Source: Acinetobacter corruptisaponis (GTDB lineage: Bacteria > Pseudomonadota > Gammaproteobacteria > Pseudomonadales > Moraxellaceae). From it: 64,000 nt of DNA. This document shows positions 18,065 to 25,806 of this stretch, in pieces. The translations under genes were made by a program, and so were the position numbers. The notes beneath the pieces are model-generated. The model was not told where the DNA came from, did not search any database, and worked only from the letters and a program-made list of their open reading frames with translations. The number at the start of each line of letters is the position of its first letter. Position 1 is the stretch's first letter. The stretch lies in NCBI RefSeq assembly GCF_030053775.1, contig NZ_CP125670.1, positions 1 through 64,000 of the forward strand, written 5' to 3'.

Positions 18065-18655
18065 TTATAAAGCTGCAACTTTGGAATTATAGTTTTGCTT
18101 TTTTTCTTCTTTGGTATGGTTACTCATAATTGATAATAATTCTAAAGTTTCATGTAATGTTATTTTCCCATCCACTTTAATTTCTTTAATTTTATTATCA
18201 AAGTCTGAATATAGTTTCATTCTTGAATAGTCTGGATCATTGGTAAGGTTATTTAGCGTCTCGGCATCAAGTTCCGAAGTTCTCAAATAACGATCAATAC
18301 ATGCTATATATGCTGTTTTATCGATATTTTCAGTAGATGACATTGCATAATAAGTTAAGTTTATAGCCTTTTCCTTTTTCTCAACATCCTCTTTTGATAT
18401 AGAAAACACGCTCTTGCAATTACCCATTACCGCATAATCAACACTAAGGCTTAATGGGTTAATATCAAATTCTTTATCATCAACAGTATAATTTTTAGAG
18501 AGTGAAGAATAATTACTTCTTAGATGATTGTAATATATTTCTTCTGCTATATCAGACTTAGCAGAATCCAAGTCAATACCGAAAGGATTAAAACATCCAG
18601 ACAACAATGTAGAAAAAAAGATAAATGATATTGAATTTTTTTGATTTAATTTCAC
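18065..18655 (-). CDS. Putative lipoprotein, 196 aa
   Basis: It has a short basic N-terminus, a hydrophobic stretch and a lipobox (LLSGC, Cys21), so it should be lipidated and anchored in a membrane. The mature part is hydrophilic and mostly helical with two further cysteines (MGNCKS, AYIACID) that could form a disulfide. It is the last gene of a minus-strand group with the DUF1456-like protein, the transglycosylase and a membrane protein, a setting typical of plasmid transfer regions. No family is recognised. Confidence 0.6.
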   Translation of the reverse strand: MKLNQKNSISFIFFSTLLSGCFNPFGIDLDSAKSDIAEEIYYNHLRSNYSSLSKNYTVDDKEFDINPLSLSVDYAVMGNCKSVFSISKEDVEKKEKAINLTYYAMSSTENIDKTAYIACIDRYLRTSELDAETLNNLTNDPDYSRMKLYSDFDNKIKEIKVDGKITLHETLELLSIMSNHTKEEKKQNYNSKVAAL

Positions 18656-18679
18656 TTGAATGCCCTTTGTAAAATATTT

Positions 18680-19009
18680 TTAAATAACTTCTGCTTCTCG
18701 AATGTCCTCAAGTATTCCTCTCAAATCAAAAAGATTAATCTCTTTTAATTGAGCTTCATTTTTGATATTCATTAGAATGTTCATAAAGCCACAGAACATC
18801 ATTTTTGGCATTCGTCTAGCTGATGGATCAGAAAAATCCTTAGTCCAAGCTTCAATTCTTTGAACATCAATCGTAAGTCCTTGCTCATTAAATAACTGAA
18901 TTAGCGTATCTGGATCTTCATTTAATTGCGTTAGTTCTAGCAAATGTCTGAATATATGATTAAACGTAATATCTGTAGATTGTGTAGACAATTTTTTCTC
19001 CAAGCACAT
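18680..19009 (-). CDS. DUF1456-like small protein, 109 aa
   Basis: The pattern FNHIFRHLLELTQLNEDPDT, then LIQLFNEQGLTIDVQRIEAW and DPSARRMPKMMFCGFMNIL, resembles one repeat of the YehS/DUF1456 fold (helix, acidic turn, xxAWxxxxxDP, FLNGL). This is a weak recall-based match. It starts at ATG 19009, just after the transglycosylase stop. A TTG seven codons in has a better-placed GGAG, so the true start is uncertain. Its function is unknown. Confidence 0.4.
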   Translation of the reverse strand: MCLEKKLSTQSTDITFNHIFRHLLELTQLNEDPDTLIQLFNEQGLTIDVQRIEAWTKDFSDPSARRMPKMMFCGFMNILMNIKNEAQLKEINLFDLRGILEDIREAEVI

Positions 19010-19012
19010 AAA

Positions 19013-19843
19013 TTAGTTAGGATTAATTCCATTCAACTCTAGCCACTTTTTCCACTGCATCGAATACTCTATTAGACCCTTGTTTTTAAGAGTTCCATTT
19101 CGATATATTGCATTCAACTGAGGTGTCCAAGAATGATAAGCAGCAGCCTTTGTCCAGAAATCAGCAGATCCATTTGACTGAAGACGGCTTCTCAATACTC
19201 TAGCTGCAAGTGTTGCATTCAGGCATCCATCATGACGAGCAAGATTCATATCTATATTACTAAACATGCCCCCTGCTCTGAAATGTTGAGTATTGATCTG
19301 AAAATGCCCTAAGTCATTAGACGCATTGATCTGACCATTCTCTCCACGTTCTTTACTTTGAATACCAAGCAATACAAACAAAGGTACTCCCTCGCTACGT
19401 GCTGCTTGTATTACACAATTTAAAGTAGCCTTTCGGCCTGCTTGCGCTTGATATTGATTTGATTGAGTTTGCAGAGGTTGTTGTTGAAAATTTGCATAAT
19501 TCACCTGTTGTGGTTTTTTACTATTCACCAAATCTACAACCCAATTATTTTCTTCCCTTTTAACCTTTTGAGATTCAATTGCTTGCTCACTGGTCGAATT
19601 ACCCGTATAACTCGTAGATCTGTAAGCAGGTCTAGAAACATCGATCTTTTGATTGAAAGAGACATTACTTATTGTTGGATTAATATTATGCGCTGAAACT
19701 GGTTTAGGTGAGTTATTTAATTGGTTAGCGTATTGCCCAAGTTGATCAGAACTTAATTGTGGTACTTTACTAAATACCGAATTTGAAAAAAAGGAAATCA
19801 AACATAAAAAAATTAATTTTGAATTAGACATACTAACCACCAT
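19013..19843 (-). CDS. Lytic transglycosylase-like protein (SLT domain)
   Basis: A 276-aa exported protein. It has a signal peptide (LIFLCLISFFSNSVFS), a Gln/Asn-rich linker of about 110 residues, then an SLT-type domain from about residue 140. The putative catalytic glutamate is in LLGIQSKERGENGQ, followed by NDLGHFQINTQHF. Such proteins cut peptidoglycan to let transfer or secretion machinery through (VirB1/TrbN role). The start is either 19843 or ATG 19831; the latter has GGTGG at good spacing. It lies in a tight minus-strand cluster. Confidence 0.7.
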   Translation of the reverse strand: MVVSMSNSKLIFLCLISFFSNSVFSKVPQLSSDQLGQYANQLNNSPKPVSAHNINPTISNVSFNQKIDVSRPAYRSTSYTGNSTSEQAIESQKVKREENNWVVDLVNSKKPQQVNYANFQQQPLQTQSNQYQAQAGRKATLNCVIQAARSEGVPLFVLLGIQSKERGENGQINASNDLGHFQINTQHFRAGGMFSNIDMNLARHDGCLNATLAARVLRSRLQSNGSADFWTKAAAYHSWTPQLNAIYRNGTLKNKGLIEYSMQWKKWLELNGINPN

Positions 19844-19845
19844 AA

Positions 19846-20529
19846 TTAGCTTTTTAATTGGATTAGAGTAGGCTTTTTAAACCATTGATGATTTTTAAAC
19901 CAATACATAAATAAACTTGAAGTACGAAATATATTAAATGTTTGAGCCTGCCAACATTGAAAAGCACACTTCAAAGAAAGCAAGAACATACCTGTGCCGA
20001 ATAAACTCCAACAGATAAATGCGATGAACCCATAGAAAATAAAAGTTATAATTGCAGCAGTAAAACAGGCTATAGAAAGCCATTTAAATAGTTGAGCTTT
20101 TTGAAAGTGTTCATTAATTTTCATATTAACAAAACTAGGAGATAATTCTTTTAGTATATTATCCCTTTTTTTATCACCTATTTTAACAATCAGATTATCA
20201 ACATTCTGTTTAATTTGCTTTTTATCATCAATACTATATATAACTTCATCAAGGGTACATTCTGGATTATCACAAGTTATATGAAGCTGTATTGAGTTTT
20301 TAGGAAGATTAGACTTCTTATTTTCAGCAGCAGCATTGAAATTATTTTTTTCGAAATTGATACAACATTTAAAACATACTGGACAAATTGGATTCCTGAT
20401 TTGTTTGAACTGCTTTTTATTCACTTCCAAACTTTGCTTCAATTGTTTGTAGCCAAGATTGGCCAATAGTCCTTTGAGTGGGACTGTAACGTAGAGGAAC
20501 TTCACCCCCTTAAATATCTTTCCGAACAT
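19846..20529 (-). CDS. Membrane protein with cysteine pairs, 227 aa
   Basis: Not recognised. The N-terminal cytosolic-type part has two metal-site-like pairs (CPVC near residue 49 and CDNPEC near residue 86) that could bind zinc. Two hydrophobic segments at about 148-190 (LSIACFTAAIITFIFYGFI and FICWSLFGTGMFLLSL) indicate two membrane helices. It heads the minus-strand cluster, 2 bp before the transglycosylase gene. Confidence 0.5.
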   Translation of the reverse strand: MFGKIFKGVKFLYVTVPLKGLLANLGYKQLKQSLEVNKKQFKQIRNPICPVCFKCCINFEKNNFNAAAENKKSNLPKNSIQLHITCDNPECTLDEVIYSIDDKKQIKQNVDNLIVKIGDKKRDNILKELSPSFVNMKINEHFQKAQLFKWLSIACFTAAIITFIFYGFIAFICWSLFGTGMFLLSLKCAFQCWQAQTFNIFRTSSLFMYWFKNHQWFKKPTLIQLKS

Positions 20530-20641
20530 ACCCTCACCTTAAGAAAAATTTCTTCATGTAGATTTTTAAAATATTGTATTATGTATTTTTAAAAATATAA
20601 ACTATAATTTTTTTAAAATTTGATTTTTACGGTACAACTAC

Positions 20642-20863
20642 ATGGCCATATTTCTACTATTAATAGTTGTTTTTATTCAAATTGTTTTATTATCCACACC
20701 TTTTTATGTTGCTAAAAAATTTCCTAATTTTCCACGTTCATGGTTGAGACGGCCATTTTTTATTGTCACTCTGGTATCACTACAAGTACTCTATTTTCAA
20801 ATCCTTGAGGTTGCAGGCTTCTTCACATACCTAAATGAATTACTACTTGCGAACTATCTATAA
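20642..20863 (+). CDS. Small membrane protein, 73 aa
   Basis: Two predicted transmembrane helices (IFLLLIVVFIQIVLLSTPFY and FFIVTLVSLQVLYFQIL) joined by a basic loop (FPNFPRSWLRRP). It is followed closely by another membrane protein gene. No family is recognised. Confidence 0.45.
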   Translation: MAIFLLLIVVFIQIVLLSTPFYVAKKFPNFPRSWLRRPFFIVTLVSLQVLYFQILEVAGFFTYLNELLLANYL

Positions 20864-20876
20864 ATTGGTGTTACAA

Positions 20877-21392
20877 ATGAATAGAATCAAACTTTATCGC
20901 TTCTTAAGATATTTCGCCTTGACTGCGTTAATCAGTCTAATCATTTTAGTTTTTTGGATCTCTGTTCTTAAGAGAGCTTATTACATACCTGTCAATGCAA
21001 TGTACTACCAGTGTGATCAACCTTACATATCAGCTTACCAAACAACAGACGGCAACGTACTAACCACGTTGAATAAAAAAGATTACTGTATTGATCTGGC
21101 GATACCTTTTGCAAACAATCTGCACAAACGTCAACAATCAACTGATTTCACGTTTCTATTACTGGATTTCGATAAGTTGCAAAAAGTAAGATCAGGTACA
21201 TCACATACTTTTTTTAAAAATCCTGATCAAAAAAAGTATGATCTTATTCAGAAAAATGCAGGGGTTTTCTATTTGAACTTCTTGGATAATATTGACTTCA
21301 GCAAATCAAATCCATCGGATCAAGTGCTGTATGTTCAGCCAAAACTTAGCCTCTATGATTCCAACTTGAGTACTGTTTTGTTTAAGAAATAA
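20877..21392 (+). CDS. Hypothetical membrane-anchored protein, 171 aa
   Basis: One N-terminal membrane helix (FALTALISLIILVFWISVL) followed by an extracytoplasmic domain with two cysteines (YYQCDQPY and KDYCIDLA) that may pair. I start at ATG 20877. The longer frame from 20835 overlaps the preceding gene and lacks support. It is followed by a terminator at 21412-21435. Confidence 0.5.
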   Translation: MNRIKLYRFLRYFALTALISLIILVFWISVLKRAYYIPVNAMYYQCDQPYISAYQTTDGNVLTTLNKKDYCIDLAIPFANNLHKRQQSTDFTFLLLDFDKLQKVRSGTSHTFFKNPDQKKYDLIQKNAGVFYLNFLDNIDFSKSNPSDQVLYVQPKLSLYDSNLSTVLFKK

Positions 21393-21411
21393 TGTAGAAT
21401 CTATTTTTTAT

Positions 21412-21440
21412 AAAGCTACTTAAAAAAGTAGCTTTTCTTT
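21412..21440 (+). terminator. Intrinsic terminator
   Basis: Perfect arms AAAGCTACTT (21412-21421) and AAGTAGCTTT (21426-21435) are followed by TCTTTT. Confidence 0.75.
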
Positions 21441-21455
21441 TATAGTAGATGAGTT

Positions 21456-21887
21456 ATGTCAGAGAAAAAAAGGATTTCCATAAGCAAGCCCGTTTCACAA
21501 TACATCTCAAGTTTGTCTCGCAGCACGGCCAACACTGATGCAGAAGAAAGCAATGTTTCTTGGTCTAAACACATTAATCGAATGCTAATCGACTACATAT
21601 CACTACTGGAAGAACATACCGCATCAGTTTTAAAAAAAATAGATCCAGAAGTAGTTCAAGCTCTCAAAATAATTACCAAATCTCAATCTGAATCACTATT
21701 CCTATATAAATATGGACAAGACATCCATAAATTTATATTTAGTATCTATTTTGATGAGTTTGGTCTTAATGATATGGATGCAACAATTAAACACGTTTTG
21801 ATTGAAGATTTCACCAAGCTCAGTTTAACAAAAATAGAGTCATTAGCTTTAATTTCTTATCTGCAACGTGAACAATGTACACAATAA
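21456..21887 (+). CDS. Hypothetical protein, possible ribbon-helix-helix, 143 aa
   Basis: The N-terminus (KRISISKPVSQYISSLS, then WSKHINRMLIDYISLLEEH) has a short basic strand followed by two helices, as in CopG/Arc-type DNA-binding proteins. The rest is helical and unrecognised. It precedes the primase gene by about 100 bp. The domain call is tentative. Confidence 0.4.
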   Translation: MSEKKRISISKPVSQYISSLSRSTANTDAEESNVSWSKHINRMLIDYISLLEEHTASVLKKIDPEVVQALKIITKSQSESLFLYKYGQDIHKFIFSIYFDEFGLNDMDATIKHVLIEDFTKLSLTKIESLALISYLQREQCTQ

Positions 21888-21992
21888 TAAAATTGTAAAA
21901 TGAATACTTAATTTTTTTGATGCTACAATAAAAAGACACCCAAAAGATTTAATAGCTTAGACATCTAGAATGCTAAGATAAGGAGAATAACG

Positions 21993-23891
21993 GTGAGATT
22001 AGACATTTCAGAAGCAGATGCTAAGGATCTGTTTGTTGACTATTTGCGTAGCGAGGGACTGGATGTTTCATTCGACAAGCTTGTAACGGATGGAAGTCGA
22101 AAGTGGGTAACTTGCCTTGAACGAACTGGCAAAAACAGAAATTCAAAATCGGCATGGTATAGATTAAATTTTAACTATGATGTGCCGAGTGTTTTGTATA
22201 GTAATTACGATAAAGGCATTGTAAAAAAAGTCTGGCATCTAGACCCTAAACAACTCAAAAAAAAGCAACTTTCCCCTCAAGAACAGAGGCAAGAAGAAAA
22301 ACGCAGAAAACTAAATACCATTAAAAAGAGACGTAGAGATCGCCACCTAAATACAAGACAACGCATTGCTGCAACTTGGTCACGTATTGAGTTTGCAAGA
22401 GCAATCCCGATTAAGTCAATAAACGAAATACCGTATTTAAAAGCAAAGTTAATCACAGATGATAATCTCAATCTTTTTAATTGCAGAAAGATAGTTCATC
22501 AGCCACTATTTGCAAAATCTTTTCACATGCTTGTTGCTAGAACCATTCAAAAAGCCAAAGCAAAAGGAAAAATAATTGATTATGAAAAACCTAAATATTT
22601 CACTCATGGGTGGTTTCAAAATTATCATCTCAGGAATACATTAATTACGCCTTACTACAATAAAGATTTAAAAATTGTAAATGTGCAAACCATTTCTTCT
22701 TTTCCAGATCGAGACAATAAAGGTGCACATAAGTTTTTTAAGGCTAACCTTTCATCTGGCCAGAAAGAAGCTACATTTTGCCCGATCAATCGCCTACCAT
22801 CCCTAGATGATCAACATTTTGCAATATCAGAGGGATACTCAACAGGTAAAAGCTTCTCTCGGATCAGCAAAGATAAACCATGCATCCTCTCGGCTTTTGA
22901 TAAGAATAACCTCTTATCTGTCGCAGTGGCCATTAAAGAGCGTTTTCCACATGCGAGTATTTATCAAGTTGCAGATAATGACTTAAAAGAACAATTAAGC
23001 AAAGGCCAAAATGGAGGAGTAACAAAAGCTCTAGAAGCTGCTAATGCGGTTAATGGCAATGTTTTAATTCCACCTGTAAAAAAAGATGAAGCGAATGAAA
23101 TATCAGACTGGAATGACTTGGAAATTAAGTACGGTACTCAGCATTGTTTTGACATTCTGAACAACCTTTTACACGAAATATCAGCTTATAAAAAAATTGA
23201 AATGACAAAATCAACACCAGACAAACCAAACCTATTAGCCCATCAAATTCATAGCAGAGTACCTGAAATTTCATTGAAGAAAACAACAAATGCCCTTGAT
23301 CCCTCAGTTTTTACAACATGGTTGATTAATAAATTGGATGAAAAAAAGCACCAACTTGCTTCATCCAATACAACAGATAACTCATTTGAAATTGCAGGTG
23401 ATCTAGTACGTGCAATGGCTTCAGAGCAAGGTAAAAGCATTATCCCCATGATGCAATATATTTGCACCAAAAACGACTGGCACGACCTTAATAAAGCAAT
23501 ATCAAACCTAAATGATAAATTAGATTTTAAAGCCAATACCGAAAGGGATACCCTTAATAAAGTAAACTTAACACTTCAGACCATGTTTTATGCGGTGAGT
23601 GCGGTAGATCAGGATCTAATGAGCAATCAAGCTGAAACCAAGAATAGGGCCGAATTACAACTACAAAATACAATCGAATATATTTCATTTTTACAATTAG
23701 AAAGGAAAGAAAAATTAGAACTCTATAACAACTTAAAATTTGCAATTGATGATGCTGTTGCAATAAAAGAACCAGAATGGGCAAAAAAATTAATAAAAAT
23801 ATGCGTCAACTCCATAGATGCTTTTGAAAAAAAGCAAAATATAAAACTAATTGAAAAAGAAAATAAAGAAGAAATTTCAAACTCTCTATAA
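21993..23891 (+). CDS. Plasmid-type TOPRIM primase (TraC-like)
   Basis: A 632-aa protein with a TOPRIM domain in the middle. HFAISEGYSTGKSF carries the conserved Glu (about residue 277), YQVADND carries the Asp-x-Asp (about 327), and EISDWNDL follows. This order matches primases carried by conjugative plasmids, which prime the transferred strand in the recipient. The N-terminal region (to about 130) is strongly basic (KKRRRDRHLNTRQRIA). The GTG start at 21993 is supported by AAGGAG with 7-nt spacing. A strong terminator follows the stop. Confidence 0.72.
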   Translation: MRLDISEADAKDLFVDYLRSEGLDVSFDKLVTDGSRKWVTCLERTGKNRNSKSAWYRLNFNYDVPSVLYSNYDKGIVKKVWHLDPKQLKKKQLSPQEQRQEEKRRKLNTIKKRRRDRHLNTRQRIAATWSRIEFARAIPIKSINEIPYLKAKLITDDNLNLFNCRKIVHQPLFAKSFHMLVARTIQKAKAKGKIIDYEKPKYFTHGWFQNYHLRNTLITPYYNKDLKIVNVQTISSFPDRDNKGAHKFFKANLSSGQKEATFCPINRLPSLDDQHFAISEGYSTGKSFSRISKDKPCILSAFDKNNLLSVAVAIKERFPHASIYQVADNDLKEQLSKGQNGGVTKALEAANAVNGNVLIPPVKKDEANEISDWNDLEIKYGTQHCFDILNNLLHEISAYKKIEMTKSTPDKPNLLAHQIHSRVPEISLKKTTNALDPSVFTTWLINKLDEKKHQLASSNTTDNSFEIAGDLVRAMASEQGKSIIPMMQYICTKNDWHDLNKAISNLNDKLDFKANTERDTLNKVNLTLQTMFYAVSAVDQDLMSNQAETKNRAELQLQNTIEYISFLQLERKEKLELYNNLKFAIDDAVAIKEPEWAKKLIKICVNSIDAFEKKQNIKLIEKENKEEISNSL

Positions 23892-23893
23892 GA

Positions 23894-23925
23894 AAATATG
23901 GCGCAATTAATGCGCCATATTTAAT
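23894..23925 (+). terminator. Terminator after the primase
   Basis: Perfect 12-bp arms AAATATGGCGCA (23894-23905) and TGCGCCATATTT (23911-23922), starting 2 bp past the stop codon. Confidence 0.75.
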
Positions 23926-24289
23926 AAATATCAAGTACCCTTCAAAATATTTAGAATTAGAGAGTTATTACTATCAAACCATTGATATAACTCTGATCTT
24001 ACCTCAGTATCAGAAAAACCCCATTTTAGCCCACTAAAAAAACACCATCATCAAGCTCTTAAAATATTTTTTTAATCATATCTTCGGTTGTATTATCATT
24101 GTTCTTTATCCACCACCTCATCCACCATAATTAGGCTCTTTCACATCCACTAAGTATAATCTTTTTGAAGCATTCTGACTTCAAAAAATGCCAAAAAGCG
24201 ACCTATAGTGTCGCATCACTATGTATAAAGCACAAAAATCGAAAAATACCTTATAGGTACATTGTGCATATAATCAGTAAAAGTTCAAA
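23926..24289. other. Non-coding stretch with small dyads
   Basis: No credible gene. It holds a small dyad GCGAC-CTATAGT-GTCGC at about 24198-24214. Together with the long palindrome that follows, this AT-rich segment could be a plasmid control or origin region. I cannot show which. Confidence 0.4.
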
Positions 24290-24326
24290 TTTTATTTAAT
24301 ATGTACTTTGTACATATTAAATAAAA
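24290..24326. repeat. Perfect 37-bp palindrome next to a promoter
   Basis: Arms TTTTATTTAATATGTAC (24290-24306) and GTACATATTAAATAAAA (24310-24326) are perfectly complementary with a 3-nt centre. It ends 5 bp before a -35 box. This is likely an operator, or a partition or replication site. Confidence 0.7.
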
Positions 24327-24331
24327 TATAT

Positions 24332-24360
24332 TGACTTAATGCTAAGATATAATTATAGTG
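24332..24360 (+). promoter_or_regulatory. Putative sigma-70 promoter for the 24437 gene
   Basis: TTGACT, a 17-nt spacer and TATAGT, directly beside the 37-bp palindrome, which suggests repression or activation through that site. Confidence 0.5.
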
Positions 24361-24436
24361 CTTATATCAGATCAGAAATGACTGATGAACATTGTTTTTA
24401 AATTTTTTCAGATTCCAAGAGAACTGAGAGGCACTT

Positions 24437-24817
24437 ATGCGAACTGTACAAATTAGTTTTGTTGGCGACAATGCCAATACGAAATCTGATTTTTTTAATT
24501 TTTCCGATAACACATTCACGGTGTTAGAAAAAATATTTGAAAAATTCCTCCCTCTAGTCAATCCGCACAATAACTTCAGCCAAAAGACAAAAAACACTGA
24601 TGCACCTATAATCGGGATCAGTGATGCTTTTTTAATTAAGGCTGCTCTTTCAAAATTGTTGTACATAGATCGAATGCAATTCCAGATTGAAGACAAACTT
24701 CAACTGACTGAGCTTTTAATGAAAGTTGATCATATCTTCCACAGATCAATAAATAGCTATTACACGCCAAACATTTTTACAGGCGCATTTACTCTAACAA
24801 TAGATAAAAGGAAATAA
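24437..24817 (+). CDS. Hypothetical protein, 126 aa
   Basis: Not recognised. A soluble, mostly helical protein with a short N-terminal strand (RTVQISFVGDNA). It lies behind a promoter with a 37-bp palindrome and 4 bp before the transposon-disrupted gene at 24822, so it is the first gene of a small operon. A minus-strand frame over the same DNA looks like a shadow. Confidence 0.5.
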   Translation: MRTVQISFVGDNANTKSDFFNFSDNTFTVLEKIFEKFLPLVNPHNNFSQKTKNTDAPIIGISDAFLIKAALSKLLYIDRMQFQIEDKLQLTELLMKVDHIFHRSINSYYTPNIFTGAFTLTIDKRK

Positions 24818-24821
24818 GCTA

Positions 24822-24998
24822 ATGTTAGATAAAAAAGATAAAGCCAAACGCAATTCTAATGATGTGAAATTGCACAGAAATAAACGAAAAGAACGCATAG
24901 AAAGCGGTAATCCAGAACTATGGAATATCAAAGATTGTGCTGCAATTCTTTCGACCGACTACTTACGGGCAAAGTATGGATTTATGGCTTGGCAAAAG
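24822..24998 (+). pseudogene. Small gene cut by the Tn7-like transposon
   Basis: 59 codons of a basic protein (KKDKAKRNSNDVKLHRNKRK, later WNIKDCAAILSTDYLRAKYG) run exactly to the transposon terminus at 24999. After this, 16 codons of transposon DNA lead to a stop at 25049. The missing 3' part should lie beyond the transposon's other end, outside what I can identify. Confidence 0.6.
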
Positions 24999-25100
24999 TG
25001 TCATTTCCAAAGAACTATGCGACAATATGAGCTAGGGTCAATGACTTAGACTGCCTTTTACAAATAACTATGCGACAAATTTTATAAAGAACTATGCAAC
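24999..25100 (+). mobile_element. Left end of a Tn7-like/Tn6022-like transposon
   Basis: The terminus begins TGTCATTTCC at 24999, like the Tn5053/Tn402 class of ends (TGTCATTTTC). Three copies of a core AACTATGC lie at 25013-25020, 25066-25073 and 25090-25097, in one orientation, as expected for TnsB/TniA binding sites. The tni genes start at 25111. The adjacent AAAAG (24994-24998) would be one copy of the 5-bp target duplication. The partner end was not found. Confidence 0.65.
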
Positions 25101-25110
25101 GGAACCCAGA

Positions 25111-25806
25111 ATGAACAATCAATCATGCGACACCGTTAACATCGTACCAGCTCGAAGAAAAATTGGTAATACACGGATTAGTGTATCTGGTTTATACCCT
25201 TTTAAAAAAGATTCGGCAGTGGCCTTTGAATCAACACTGGAACGCGATTTTCTCATTCGATTAGAGGTTGACCCTAATGTTCTTGCTGTTGAATCTCAAC
25301 CCTTTACGATTGAGTATTTTGATAATGGGCAGAAACGAGTTTACACCCCTGACTACCTGGTAACTTATAAGCATGATGATTTTCTTCCATTTATTGCACC
25401 TAAACTGGTTGAAGTAAAACCTACAGATGAATTGCAACTTAATTTACATCTATGGAAAGCTAGATATCGTGCTGCCATGAGGGTATGCAAAGAAGAGGGT
25501 TGGAAATTTCATATTGCACATGAGGGTCGTATTCGGGACCAGTTATGGTCGAATGCCATGTTTTTACAAAAGTACCGAAAGATGGAATTTCCCCCTGCTG
25601 ATTCAAAGCACTTATTGGATTATGTGAGAGATCGAGAAGTAGTAACTTTTGAGACTCTATTAGCCAGACATTTTCTTGGCAAATGGGACCGAGCAAATGG
25701 AATTAGTCAAATCTGGTATTTAGTTGCTCATGGTTATCTGGTTTGCGATTTAAGTGCACCTTTACAGCCATCTACTGAACTCTGGGTAAGTGGGAGTTTG
25801 TCATGA
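25111..25806 (+). CDS. tniC: TnsA-like transposon endonuclease (TniC)
   Basis: A 231-aa TnsA-type endonuclease, which cuts the 5' ends of the element so that it moves by cut and paste. The restriction-enzyme-like site is visible: VAFESTLERD (Glu40/Glu44), YTPDYL (Asp81) and VEVKP (Glu101, Lys103). A C-terminal winged-helix-like segment follows. It overlaps the stop-start of tniA by 4 bp. The gene order C-A-B-D-E is the one seen in AbaR-type islands and Tn6022 of Acinetobacter. Confidence 0.82.
   Translation: MNNQSCDTVNIVPARRKIGNTRISVSGLYPFKKDSAVAFESTLERDFLIRLEVDPNVLAVESQPFTIEYFDNGQKRVYTPDYLVTYKHDDFLPFIAPKLVEVKPTDELQLNLHLWKARYRAAMRVCKEEGWKFHIAHEGRIRDQLWSNAMFLQKYRKMEFPPADSKHLLDYVRDREVVTFETLLARHFLGKWDRANGISQIWYLVAHGYLVCDLSAPLQPSTELWVSGSLS

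Noticed and set aside
24367..24696. 109-codon minus-strand frame
   Set aside because: It lies opposite the 24437 gene, which has the promoter and operon context. Treated as a shadow.
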